From Nocardioides sp. zg-1228 (GTDB lineage Bacteria; Actinomycetota; Actinomycetes; Propionibacteriales; Nocardioidaceae), in NCBI RefSeq assembly GCF_017086465.1, contig NZ_CP070961.1, positions 2,914,001-2,978,000 of the forward strand: a stretch of DNA of 64,000 nt. Direction: 5' to 3'. Of the stretch, positions 1 to 8,884 are shown piece by piece. The translations under genes and the position numbers were made by a program. Position 1 is the first letter of the stretch. Every line of letters starts with the position of its first letter. A model generated the notes under the pieces. It ran no database searches, was not told the origin of the DNA, and saw only the letters and a list, made by a program, of their open reading frames with translations.

Positions 1-1648
1 CCGCCTTCGAGACCCACTGACGGTCAGTAGTAGCGAGCGCAGCCATCCCGTAGGCCATCCGAGAGGCGCCGCTCAGGTCTTCGCATTCGCTTCGCACCTT
101 GTCTTCGAGTTGTTCGCCCGACGTTGCGAAGTACATCGCGACGAGGAGGTGGCGGCCCGCCTGCTCACGGAAGATCCGGCGACGCTCTTCCTGGCTGAGA
201 CCAGCCATCAGGCCCAGCAGTCCAGCTCGCTCCAGAGATGCGATCACGGCGTCGATGTCCTCGTCGTGAAGCGGCGGGATCGCATGCTCGGACCACGCCA
301 CCGTCGCGAGCTCCGACTCGACCGGAAGACCCTGGAGTCGACTGTTGCGGATCGTAGCGATCACGCGCTGAGTTCGAGGAAGTTCCGCTAGGTCCCGCAA
401 CAAACGACCTGCGGCCTCGCCAAACACGTCGACATCGTCAATGAAGATCACTTCGGGCTTGTGCGCTCGAGCCGCTCGAAGCACCTGCGAGACCGAGAGG
501 GACCCGGTGGCCGTGTCGTAGGAGAACGCCCGAGCTCCCTCGCTTTCGAGCCCGAGCGTGAGCCGCATACCGGTGGTGCTCTTTCCTGACGCAGCTGTTC
601 CAGTGAGGAGAAGAACCTTCTCGCGACCATTCTTCGCGCGATCAAGGAGATTCGCCTCGAAGTCCCGCACAACCGCGAATCCGCTCGGCTCGACGTCTGA
701 CCAGACGGGCTCACGCCCATGAAGATAGAGCGCAGGGTCAGCGTTGCTCTTCTCGCTCCGCAACTGCGAGACAGAACGGAGGGAACTACCGGCGGTCGTC
801 GGATGATGTCTCCTCTGAATAGCCTGATGCCCCGTCACCGCTTCGGTACTGGCGCCCACTAGCACCTGCTCATAGAACTCCTTCTCGGTAACTTGCAGCC
901 AGTCCACGTTGTAGCGCTTGAGCAACGCTGCGCGAGCGGGAGGCAGCGATGGCGACACCAGGTAGGAGGGGGGTCGCAGTTCAACGTCGCCCTGACCTCG
1001 CGTGTTTCGCATCTCGAGGTGCTGCCATAGTCCGGGCTCGTTCACGATCGTTCCGATGAACAGAACGGGGCTCGTCAACAGGTCCGCCGTGAGCATCTCG
1101 TACCAAGGGTCCGGCATGCCAGCCCTCTGTGCGTACTGCCGCGCAGCGAACGTGACCTGAGGAAAGTCGTTCAACCTTCCGTTCAGGTGGATGCTGAGTA
1201 ACTCGTTCGTTTGGACGGCGACGTGGCTGAGGGCGGAAACGGGTCTAAGGGATCGGGCCATCGAGGCACGCCCCCGAACCACCTCGTCGAGGTCGTCCAC
1301 ATTGACGGTGTAATGCCGCTTCCACGGCATTGCAAACCACCGGTCAAACCGCTCAGGCGTCTTCCTAGAGTCGACGTGTAGGCGATCCTCGAAAACTTGT
1401 TTGACTCTGCCCTCGCCGCGCGCGACTGCGACTTCGTACAGATCCGCGATGGAAGACTCCCCCGCCGCTGTTGGAGTGCTCGGGAAAGCAATCCGCGCCA
1501 ATTCCTCCTTCAAGTCATCGACCTGAGCAACAGGGCGACCGTCGCGGGCGATGGCGTCGTACGAGAACCCCGCTCCTGTGAACAGGATGACCTCACCCCT
1601 CGAGAGCTGGCGCCGAAATCTCTCGATGTACCGATTCTCCACCTGCAT
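1..1648 (-). CDS. SIR2-like / P-loop NTPase protein, putative anti-phage effector (C-terminus outside window)
   Basis: The reading frame is open from a possible ATG at 1648 to the left edge, so about 549 codons are visible and the C-terminus is missing. Residues about 20-30 read FTGAGFS, the NAD-binding glycine motif of SIR2-like domains. TVNVDD, HLNGR and VLFIGT follow in the order seen in that fold. A P-loop GTAASGKST lies near residue 350, with a Walker B-like VIFIDDVD near residue 400. SIR2 fused to a STAND-type NTPase is the layout of known anti-phage proteins such as Avs5 and related sirtuins, where phage sensing triggers NAD depletion; that role is inferred here. The gene follows hsdR on the same strand after about 240 bp. 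GTG codons at 1678 and 1666 are alternative starts; no strong ribosome binding site picks one. Confidence 0.8.
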   Translation of the reverse strand, partial: MQVENRYIERFRRQLSRGEVILFTGAGFSYDAIARDGRPVAQVDDLKEELARIAFPSTPTAAGESSIADLYEVAVARGEGRVKQVFEDRLHVDSRKTPERFDRWFAMPWKRHYTVNVDDLDEVVRGRASMARSLRPVSALSHVAVQTNELLSIHLNGRLNDFPQVTFAARQYAQRAGMPDPWYEMLTADLLTSPVLFIGTIVNEPGLWQHLEMRNTRGQGDVELRPPSYLVSPSLPPARAALLKRYNVDWLQVTEKEFYEQVLVGASTEAVTGHQAIQRRHHPTTAGSSLRSVSQLRSEKSNADPALYLHGREPVWSDVEPSGFAVVRDFEANLLDRAKNGREKVLLLTGTAASGKSTTGMRLTLGLESEGARAFSYDTATGSLSVSQVLRAARAHKPEVIFIDDVDVFGEAAGRLLRDLAELPRTQRVIATIRNSRLQGLPVESELATVAWSEHAIPPLHDEDIDAVIASLERAGLLGLMAGLSQEERRRIFREQAGRHLLVAMYFATSGEQLEDKVRSECEDLSGASRMAYGMAALATTDRQWVSKA

Positions 1649-1886
1649 GTGGAGATCTTGCCGCACTACCTGAGCCACCGCTGCCGCAACGGCGCGCGCA
1701 GACGTCGATTGGGGACACCGCGGGCCTCACCGACGGGTCCGCGGGTCAAGTTCAGGGAAGACCGGCCGACTCCCCTTCTCTAGCAGGCCGGATGACGCCC
1801 CGCCAAGGCCCACGGGGCTCGGTCTGTCTTCTCGGGAGCTAGCGCTGCGACACGCCTCGTCCATCGCAAGTAGGGAACCGCGCGCG

Positions 1887-4800
1887 TTAGAGCCGTGCCG
1901 ACTCGTCGATCGCTGCTTCGTAGAACGCGTCCGCCAGTGCGAGAACGACGCCGTTGATCCCGGGGCCGTCACTGAAGAAGTAGTCCGCCATGGTGTTGTG
2001 GGCGCCTTGGTTGTCGATGACTGCTTCGGTGACGGCGGATTGGAAGTCCTGGGATTCCAGGAACTGCTTCCTTGAGTTCACCTTGGTCTGCTTGACCAAG
2101 TCTGGGTAGGCCAGCAGCCGCTGGACCAACCCGTTGACGAACTCGCGGATCTGGGATTCGGTGAACGACTCGGCGCCGAACAGGTCGTTCATCTTGTCGA
2201 TGACGACTTGCAGGGCGACGTACTTCGGTTCCTTCTTGGTGCCGGTGCCGGCGGCGCTGATGCCCTTGAGCTGACCGTCGCCAGTGAGCGAGATGTCGAC
2301 CCGGGTGCTCTTGGTGTGCTTGACGCCGACCAGGACGACATCTGAGAGGTCGACCTCAGCGAACACGGTTGATTCGGAGATGACCCGCTCCAGCAGCCGC
2401 AGGTAGATGGAGAGCATCTCCAGGTAGGGGTCGCCGTAGTCGACGATCTGGCTCATGAAGTCGTAGAGCCGCACGTAGGTGGAGACGTCCTTGCGGAACA
2501 GGTCGAGCTCGTTGAGGGTGACCTTGTCGTCCTCCTCCAGGGCTCGGGCGTATCGGCGGGCGAAGTCGTGCTGGGCCGGGCTGATGGCCGCGGACAGCGC
2601 GTTGTTGCCCTTGCGGGTGACCCACAGCTCCGCGACCTTGCGGACGTCGTCCTCGGCGTAGATGCCGGCCTGGGCGAGCTTGGTCGCCAGGTGCACAACC
2701 ACGTAAGGGTCGGTTTCGGTCTCCAAGGTGGCGTTCTTGAAGTACGGCTCGAACGCGGCCTTGATGTCCTCGGGCTCGTTGACGAAGTCGATGACGAACG
2801 TCTTGCGCTTCTGCTCCCCGCTGGCGGTGCGGTGGGTGCGGTTGAGCCGCGACAGCGTCTGCACCGCGGTCACTCCCGACAGCCTCTTGTCGACGTACAT
2901 CGCCGAAAGCAGCGGCTGGTCAAACCCTGTCTGGAACTTGTTGGCGACCAGCATGATCTTGTAGGTGTCGCCCTTGAACGCCGCCGCGAGATCGGCCCCG
3001 GCGCCGGGGTTCATGTTGGCCTCGGTGAACTCGTCGTCCTTGTCCGGCGCCGGGCCCCAATCGGATGCCCAGACCTCGTCCTCGTTCATACGCACCCCAC
3101 CGGAGAACGCGACCAGGGTCCGGTAGTTGTACGAGGCATCCGCGGCCGCGCGCTTGGCGATGTAGGCGTCGATCGCCCTCTTGTACTTCACCGCGGCCTT
3201 GCGGGAGTCGGTCACGACCATCGCCTTGGCCTTGCCCTCCAGCAGGTGGGCGACGTTGGTGTGGAAGTGCTCGACGATGATCCGCACCTTCTCGCTGATG
3301 TTGGTCGGGTGCAGCCGCACCCACCGCATCAGGCCCTTGCGTGCCGCACCCTCTTCGACCTCGCCCTCGCTCCCGGCGTTGCCGGCGATCTTCAAGGCGG
3401 TCTCGTACGCCTGGTAGCCCTTGAGGACGTCGAGGATGTAGCCCTCCTCGATCGCCTGCTTCATCGAGTACAGGTGGAACTCGCGCGGCTTGCCGTCGGA
3501 CCCCTTGCGGCCGAACAGCTCGAGGGTCTTGTTCTTCGGGGTGGCGGTGAAGGCGAGGTAGGAAATGTTGGGCGACTCGGCCCGCTCGCTCATCTCCGCG
3601 GCCAGGATCGTCTCGACGTCGATCTCGCCTCCTTCTTCGATCTCCTTGACCTCCTCCGCGGTCAGGACCTGCTTCAGCTTGGAGGAGATCTGCCCGGACT
3701 GCGATGAGTGCGCCTCGTCCGCGATGACGGCGAACTTCTTGCCCTTCAGCCCGGCGTCGGCCCGGATCTCCTCCAACGCGTACGGGAACGTCTGCACCGT
3801 CACCGCGATGATCAGCTCGCCGTTCTTCAACGCCGTGGCGAGCAGGCTGGACTTCGACTTCGCGCCGGCCTTGCGGACGTCCTCGGGGCTGATGGTGGCC
3901 ACGATCTTGTTGCCGTCAAGCTGACGGATGGCGTCCTGGAGCTGCCCGTCGAGCACGGTGCGGTCCACGACCACGATGACGGAGTCGAAGACCTTCTTGT
4001 TGTCCACGTGCAGCCGGGCCAGCCGGTGCGCGGTCCAGGCGATCGTGTTGGTCTTCCCCGAACCGGCTGAATGCTCGATGAGATACCGCTGCCCGACCCC
4101 CTCCTCGGCGACCGCGGACACGATGTCCGTTACCGCCTCCCACTGGTGGAACCGGGGGAACAGCATGCTGGTGCGGCGCACCGAGGTGCCGGTGGCGACG
4201 TCCCACTCCTCCTTGGTCTCCACGAGCATCAGCCGGCCGATGATGGTGAGCCAGGCGTCCTTCTCCCACACCTGCTCCCACAGGTACGCGGTCGCCGACC
4301 GTCCGTCCGCGCCGGGTGGGTTGCCGGCACCTGCGTCGTAGCCTGTGTTGAACGGGAGGAAGTGGGTCTTGTCGCCCTCCAACTTCGTGGTCATCGCCGC
4401 CAGGTCGTTGGAGACCGCAAAGTGCACCAGCGCCCGGTGTCCGAACGACAACAACGGCTCCGGTCGGCCGTTGGTCATCGGGTGGCGGTCCTTGCGGTAC
4501 TGCTGGATCGCCTCGTCCAGCGACTGGGTGAAGTGCGTCTTCAACTCCACCGTCGCCACCGGGAGCCCGTTGACGAAGAACACCAGGTCGATGCTGCGCT
4601 GGTCGGCGGTGGAGAAGTGCACCTGCCGCATCACCCGCACCCGCATTGCCGCGTAGTGGACGTTCGTGGTCTCGTTCAGCGTGGTCTCAGGGCGGAACTG
4701 GGCCATCTTGAGACGGCCTCCGCCGATGTACTGCACCCCGCTACGCAGGATGTTCAGCGTCCCGCCGCCGTGCTCCAGCGGCTTGTCCAGCGCCGTCGTC

Positions 4801-5015
4801 AGCACATCGAGGAACTTCGCGGGCGAGCCGGCCGCCTTCAACGCCTTCTCGTACGCCGTCGGTTGAGTCGCCTCCAGCCACGCAAACAGGTCCTCCGGGA
4901 AGAGCGCCCGCTCGCGGTCGTAGCCCACGTCCTTGGCCGAGTACAGCCACCCGTGGGCCGCGAGGTGGTCGCAGATCTCAGTCTCGAACACGACCTCGTT
5001 ATGGTCAGCCATCAT
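1887..5015 (-). CDS. hsdR: Type I restriction enzyme R subunit (HsdR)
   Basis: This 1042-aa protein is the translocase-nuclease subunit of a Type I restriction-modification complex. The N-terminal nuclease region has the VATVELKTH strand near residue 155, matching the ExK part of the PD-(D/E)xK site. The SF2 motor shows Walker A SAGSGKT near 315, DEAH near 430, AFTATPK, and the late motifs NKFQTGFD and QTLSRLNRT. The C-terminal helical region should contact the methylase. Its ATG overlaps the hsdS stop as ATGA, and a second ATG follows directly. Order hsdM-hsdS-hsdR with overlaps means one transcript. The length is normal and no disruption is visible. Confidence 0.96.
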   Translation of the reverse strand: MMADHNEVVFETEICDHLAAHGWLYSAKDVGYDRERALFPEDLFAWLEATQPTAYEKALKAAGSPAKFLDVLTTALDKPLEHGGGTLNILRSGVQYIGGGRLKMAQFRPETTLNETTNVHYAAMRVRVMRQVHFSTADQRSIDLVFFVNGLPVATVELKTHFTQSLDEAIQQYRKDRHPMTNGRPEPLLSFGHRALVHFAVSNDLAAMTTKLEGDKTHFLPFNTGYDAGAGNPPGADGRSATAYLWEQVWEKDAWLTIIGRLMLVETKEEWDVATGTSVRRTSMLFPRFHQWEAVTDIVSAVAEEGVGQRYLIEHSAGSGKTNTIAWTAHRLARLHVDNKKVFDSVIVVVDRTVLDGQLQDAIRQLDGNKIVATISPEDVRKAGAKSKSSLLATALKNGELIIAVTVQTFPYALEEIRADAGLKGKKFAVIADEAHSSQSGQISSKLKQVLTAEEVKEIEEGGEIDVETILAAEMSERAESPNISYLAFTATPKNKTLELFGRKGSDGKPREFHLYSMKQAIEEGYILDVLKGYQAYETALKIAGNAGSEGEVEEGAARKGLMRWVRLHPTNISEKVRIIVEHFHTNVAHLLEGKAKAMVVTDSRKAAVKYKRAIDAYIAKRAAADASYNYRTLVAFSGGVRMNEDEVWASDWGPAPDKDDEFTEANMNPGAGADLAAAFKGDTYKIMLVANKFQTGFDQPLLSAMYVDKRLSGVTAVQTLSRLNRTHRTASGEQKRKTFVIDFVNEPEDIKAAFEPYFKNATLETETDPYVVVHLATKLAQAGIYAEDDVRKVAELWVTRKGNNALSAAISPAQHDFARRYARALEEDDKVTLNELDLFRKDVSTYVRLYDFMSQIVDYGDPYLEMLSIYLRLLERVISESTVFAEVDLSDVVLVGVKHTKSTRVDISLTGDGQLKGISAAGTGTKKEPKYVALQVVIDKMNDLFGAESFTESQIREFVNGLVQRLLAYPDLVKQTKVNSRKQFLESQDFQSAVTEAVIDNQGAHNTMADYFFSDGPGINGVVLALADAFYEAAIDESARL

Positions 5016-6223
5016 GCCGCCGTCCGTACGTCGATCTGACCCGTCACTGCCGCCGTGATCAGCGCCGACCGACGCTCCTTCGACAGATCTATGAAAAGTT
5101 CGGTTTCCGCGAGTAGTGCGTCGATCTTTGCGGTTCGCTCATCCAGGTAGGCCGCGATACGGCGCTGTTCCTCCAGCGGCACAAGCGGGATCGGCGTCCG
5201 CGCGAGGGTACCGAGGTTTAGACGACGGAACGTCGCGCCCATGATCTGGTAGTCCCAGTGATCGGCTGTCTGACGCGAAAGCAATGACCAAACCACGAAC
5301 TTTTTGTCGGCCACATCCGGCACCAGCGCTACGCGCACCGTGTCCTGCGTCAGGTTCGCCCCTGCCAGATCATCAGAAACGACAGCCACCTTCCCGTACG
5401 CGGGACCGATCGAGACGACGAGATCTCCGCCAGCCAAGACAGAACGGCGATACGCGCTCGCAATCTCGGGCGTCGTCGTTCGCAGAGCTTCCCTCTCGGG
5501 AGAAATTCCTTCGCCCGTGATGTCTGACGGACCGATGTAGGGAACACCACCCTCAACGGGCTCCCCTGCTTGCAGGATTCCGTACGTCATCGGACGCCGG
5601 CGATCAACGAGTCGCCGTAGGGGGATCTCTTCGTATCCCTCCAGTGCCTCTACGACAGTCGCCACTCTCCGTTCGCGGAGCAACAGGACGAGGCTCTGCT
5701 GCTCCTCGATGAGGTTGTCAATGCGGGCGGTCTCGCGGTCGAGGTAGTCGGCGATGGCTCGCTGCTCCGCCGCCGGGGGCAGGGAGACCTCGATCGTCTT
5801 CATCTCGTCCCAGTAGAGCCGCCACTGGGACGGCCGGATGCCGGTGGAACGCAGCGCGTACTGGTCGATGAGAGGACGTGAGCGGAGCAGCGAGTGCAGA
5901 AAGCGCCGGTCGTAGGCAGGGTCCGTCGGGCGGAGAACTTCATAGTCGGGGCTGACGATGCCCCGGTGCTCTGAGACACCAAGAGATCCCTGCCATGCCT
6001 TCATCCGGTTCACGACGAGGTCACCGGGCTGCACGAGCTGGTAGTTGCCCAGGTTTTCGGGAGTGCGGTTGAAGTTGTCTGTCCGGCTTTCCTTCGGAAT
6101 CACGCCGTGATCCCGGTAGACGCTCAGCACCAGCGCGTCTTCATGGCCCCGGTCAGAGATCGGCTGGAACAACCACCCGAGCCGAGTCGACGTCCAGGCC
6201 TTGGGCGAGGCCGTCGTGCTCAC
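5012..6223 (-). CDS. hsdS: Type I restriction-modification specificity subunit (HsdS)
   Basis: This 403-aa protein sets the DNA sequence recognised by the Type I complex. Two target-recognition halves are each followed by a conserved helix: AAEQRAIADYLDRETARID ends the first half, and LEEQRRIAAYLDERTAKID ends the second. I place the start at GTG 6223, which overlaps the hsdM stop as GTGA and has GGAGG about six bases upstream. The frame stays open further upstream, but only as an antisense-like shadow of hsdM. Only one hsdS copy and no inverted hsdS fragment is present, so shuffling of specificity is not suggested within the window. Confidence 0.95.
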   Translation of the reverse strand: MSTTASPKAWTSTRLGWLFQPISDRGHEDALVLSVYRDHGVIPKESRTDNFNRTPENLGNYQLVQPGDLVVNRMKAWQGSLGVSEHRGIVSPDYEVLRPTDPAYDRRFLHSLLRSRPLIDQYALRSTGIRPSQWRLYWDEMKTIEVSLPPAAEQRAIADYLDRETARIDNLIEEQQSLVLLLRERRVATVVEALEGYEEIPLRRLVDRRRPMTYGILQAGEPVEGGVPYIGPSDITGEGISPEREALRTTTPEIASAYRRSVLAGGDLVVSIGPAYGKVAVVSDDLAGANLTQDTVRVALVPDVADKKFVVWSLLSRQTADHWDYQIMGATFRRLNLGTLARTPIPLVPLEEQRRIAAYLDERTAKIDALLAETELFIDLSKERRSALITAAVTGQIDVRTAA

Positions 6224-7965
6224 TTCTCGACCTCCCGCAGCAGGTCGAGGATCTTGGCGACCTGCTTCTCTAGGTCGGCGTCGATCTCGGTAAGAGGACG
6301 GGGTGGGACGTACTTGTAGAAGTGGCGGGTGAAGGGGATCTCGTAGCCGGTCTTGGTCTTGGTCCAGTCGATCCAGGCGTCGGGGACGTGTGGCTTCACC
6401 TCGGTGTCGAAGTAGGCCTGGATGACCTCCATCTTGCCGGCCGCGCCAGCGGTGGAGCGGCCGTAGGTGAAGGGCACGTTCTCGGTGTCGCGCTTCTTGC
6501 TGTCGGCCTTGGGCTTGCCCTTGCGGTCGACGACCGGGTTGCCGTCCTCGTCGAGGAGGGGCCGTTCGACGGTAATGGTCCAGTAGCCGAACTCGTCGTT
6601 GGACAGGACCTTGGAGTAGTCGGGGTCGGCGTCGGTGAAGTCGTCGTACAGCCGGAGGACCTGGGCGCGGTCGGTGTCGCTGATCTCGCGGCCCTTGGAG
6701 CCGAGGTTCTTGCGCATCTTGGTCCAGAACGAGGTGCCGTCGATGAGCTGCACCAGACCCTTGCGGTCGGGGTGCTTGCTGTTGTCGAGGATCCAGATGT
6801 AGGTGGCGATCCCGGTGTTGAAGAACATGTTGGTCGGCAACGCGACGATGGCCTCGACGAGGTCGTTCTCCAGCAGCCACTGGCGGATGTTGGAGGGCCC
6901 GGATCCGGCGCCTCCGTTGAAGAGCGGGGAGCCATTCATGACGATGCCGACCCGGCCGCCGCCGTCTTCGGGGGCGCGCATCTTGTGGGCGAGGTGGAGC
7001 AGGAAGAGCATCTGGCCGTCGGAGGTGGCCGGCAGACCGGGGGCGAAGCGGCCGTAGGGGCCGGCTTCGTCGCGTTCCTTGGTGATGGCCTTGGCGTACT
7101 GCTTCCAGTCGACTCCGTAGGGCGGGTTGGACATGGAGAAATCGAAGCGGCGGCTGGTGAACGCGTCGTCGGTCAGGGTGTTGCCGAAGGTGATGTTGGT
7201 GGCGTCGTGGCCCTTGGCGAGCAGGTCGGACTTGCAGATCGCGTACGACTGCGGGTTGTACTCCTGGCCGTAGAGGGTGAGCCGCGCATCAGGGTTCTGG
7301 GCGAGCAGGTGCTCCTCTGCGAGCGAAAGCATCCCACCCGTACCGGCGGTGGGGTCGTAGAGAGTGCGGACGATGCCGGCTTCGGTCAGGTCGGCGTCCT
7401 TCTCCGCGAAGAGGAGGTCCACCAAGAGCTTGATCGCGTCGCGTGGTGTGTAGTGATCACCAGAGGTCTCGTTCGCGGCTTCGTTGAACTTGCGGATGAT
7501 GTACTCGAAGGCGTCGCCCATGTCGGAGTTCGACACCTTCTCCGGGTGGAGGTCGACGGCGCCGAAGGACTTGACGATCTCGCGCAGAAGGCCTGCCTTC
7601 TCGAGGGCGAGGATTTCCTTCTTGAAGTCGAAGTACTCGAACACGTCGACGTCGGCGGAGAAGCGGTCGACGTAGTCGGTGAGGTTGTCCGCGAGCCCGT
7701 CGGCGTCGGCCAAGAGGTTGGCAAACCCGTAGTTCGAGGTGTTGTAGAAGGGTCGGCCGGTGGCCTTGGTGACCTCGACCTTGAGTCGGTTCGGGTTGTC
7801 GAACTTCGCAGCCAGCTCCCGCACGGTGCCGCGGTCGGGTTCGAGGATGCAGTCGAGGCGTCGCAGGATCGTGAATGGGAGGATCACGGTGCCGTACTGG
7901 TTGGGGCGGTACGGGCCGCGAAGCTGGTCGGCGATCGACCAGATGAAGCTGCCGAGCGTGCTCAC
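6220..7965 (-). CDS. hsdM: Type I restriction-modification DNA methyltransferase subunit (HsdM)
   Basis: This 581-aa N6-adenine methyltransferase modifies host sites and forms the core of the Type I enzyme. SAM-binding motif I reads DPTAGTGGM near residue 203, and catalytic motif IV reads NPPYG near residue 278. The N-terminal helical region (SFIWSIADQLRG...) is the usual HsdM N-terminal domain. The GTG at 7965 is preceded by GAGG at suitable spacing. It is the first gene of the hsdM-hsdS-hsdR operon, so the promoter should lie in 7966-8300. No truncation or missing motif is seen. Confidence 0.96.
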   Translation of the reverse strand: MSTLGSFIWSIADQLRGPYRPNQYGTVILPFTILRRLDCILEPDRGTVRELAAKFDNPNRLKVEVTKATGRPFYNTSNYGFANLLADADGLADNLTDYVDRFSADVDVFEYFDFKKEILALEKAGLLREIVKSFGAVDLHPEKVSNSDMGDAFEYIIRKFNEAANETSGDHYTPRDAIKLLVDLLFAEKDADLTEAGIVRTLYDPTAGTGGMLSLAEEHLLAQNPDARLTLYGQEYNPQSYAICKSDLLAKGHDATNITFGNTLTDDAFTSRRFDFSMSNPPYGVDWKQYAKAITKERDEAGPYGRFAPGLPATSDGQMLFLLHLAHKMRAPEDGGGRVGIVMNGSPLFNGGAGSGPSNIRQWLLENDLVEAIVALPTNMFFNTGIATYIWILDNSKHPDRKGLVQLIDGTSFWTKMRKNLGSKGREISDTDRAQVLRLYDDFTDADPDYSKVLSNDEFGYWTITVERPLLDEDGNPVVDRKGKPKADSKKRDTENVPFTYGRSTAGAAGKMEVIQAYFDTEVKPHVPDAWIDWTKTKTGYEIPFTRHFYKYVPPRPLTEIDADLEKQVAKILDLLREVEK

Positions 7966-8302
7966 CGGGCTGCCTCGCTACGGGTGTCGCTGAGTGTCTG
8001 GTGATGTTTCTCTGACCGCGTTGCGCTGACGTGTCCCCGAATCGGCATGGGTTCATCTTGGCCCATGCCCCGCGGTGCTGGCAGGTGAAGCCGAGACGGA
8101 GCCGGACAGGCGACGACGTCTCACCTCCTTCTGATCGCCTGCCCCGCTCGCTCGTGACTTCACGAGGCTGCGTGCTCTGTTGAGTTGCCAAGATGCCTGC
8201 CGACTCGGGATCTGACTGCTACGCATGCCCGGCGGCGAGCATCACCGTCCGTCGCGTGGTCTGAAGCGCAGTCCCTGCCGCCAAGACCCGGGCGCACGCG
8301 TT
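7966..8302. other. Intergenic region upstream of hsdM
   Basis: This stretch separates hsdM from the hairpin at 8303. It must hold the promoter of the restriction operon. I cannot point to a convincing -10/-35 pair and see no ORF with gene-like composition on either strand. Confidence 0.5.
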
Positions 8303-8337
8303 GAGGGGTCGGAGAACCAATGGTTCTCCGACCCCTC
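8303..8337 (-). terminator. Perfect 17-bp inverted repeat, probable terminator
   Basis: The arms gaggggtcggagaacca (8303-8319) and its exact reverse complement (8321-8337) flank a single base. The repeat begins 10 bp after the stop codon of the minus-strand gene at 8347. There is no T-tract on either side, which is common for actinobacterial terminators. It could instead be a protein-binding palindrome or a boundary of the neighbouring cassette. Confidence 0.6.
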
Positions 8338-8346
8338 GTGTCTAGC

Positions 8347-8790
8347 TCACGACGCCTCGGCGATCACCCGCATCGCCCACGCGTACTCGGTGGGCATCGC
8401 GTCGGGGATCGACTTGGCGCGTTGGCAGATCAGGCAGTGCGTCGGCGGCACGTGCGGGGCCACGTGCAGCAGGGACGCCTCCCACGCGGCCATCCGGTCG
8501 AGGAGGTCAGCCCCCTCGTGGACACCGGTGAGGATCGCTGTCTCGGTGGCTTCGAGCAGCTCCAAGAGCTCCTCGCATCCGGGCAGCTTGCCCCCGAGCG
8601 TGCCGTGGGCGGTGACCATCGCGCACTGCCGGATGATCTCCACCCAGTTGCGGATCAGGACCACCTCCGCGGCGAACGACCGGACGGCGCCCCTGACGGG
8701 GCCGGTGTTGGTCACGCCCGTGAGGACGAGCTGTGACGGCTGGTCTTCATCATGTGGCTCCAGCTGGCTCACCGCAGCATCGGGACCCAT
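8347..8790 (-). CDS. Hypothetical protein, 147 aa
   Basis: I do not recognise this protein. It is mostly helical, with a leucine- and glutamate-rich middle (EELLELLEATET) and a late H-C-x-x-C group (THCLICQ) that could bind metal but lacks a clear partner pair. I chose ATG 8790; the frame is open to 8973, but the extra residues are arginine-rich and look like a shadow. It is divergent from the recombinase-fold gene that begins about 100 bp away, and a strong hairpin follows its stop. That layout suggests it belongs to the same cassette. Function unknown. Confidence 0.55.
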   Translation of the reverse strand: MGPDAAVSQLEPHDEDQPSQLVLTGVTNTGPVRGAVRSFAAEVVLIRNWVEIIRQCAMVTAHGTLGGKLPGCEELLELLEATETAILTGVHEGADLLDRMAAWEASLLHVAPHVPPTHCLICQRAKSIPDAMPTEYAWAMRVIAEAS

Positions 8791-8884
8791 TGCCCCGACG
8801 TCTGCGGGGGTCTGAATCGCTTGTGACCCGACCTCACCAGTCAGCGCTAGATCTCGCCTGCCAAGGCGCGAGCGGCTCCTCCCG

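Noticed and set aside
1397..1972. Short open frames on both strands between the SIR2 gene and hsdR
   Set aside because: They overlap each other and the real genes, are rich in Arg/Ser/Pro and lack start signals.
6322..8004. A 560-residue plus-strand frame opposite hsdM
   Set aside because: Val/Gly-rich shadow of a gene with clear methyltransferase motifs.
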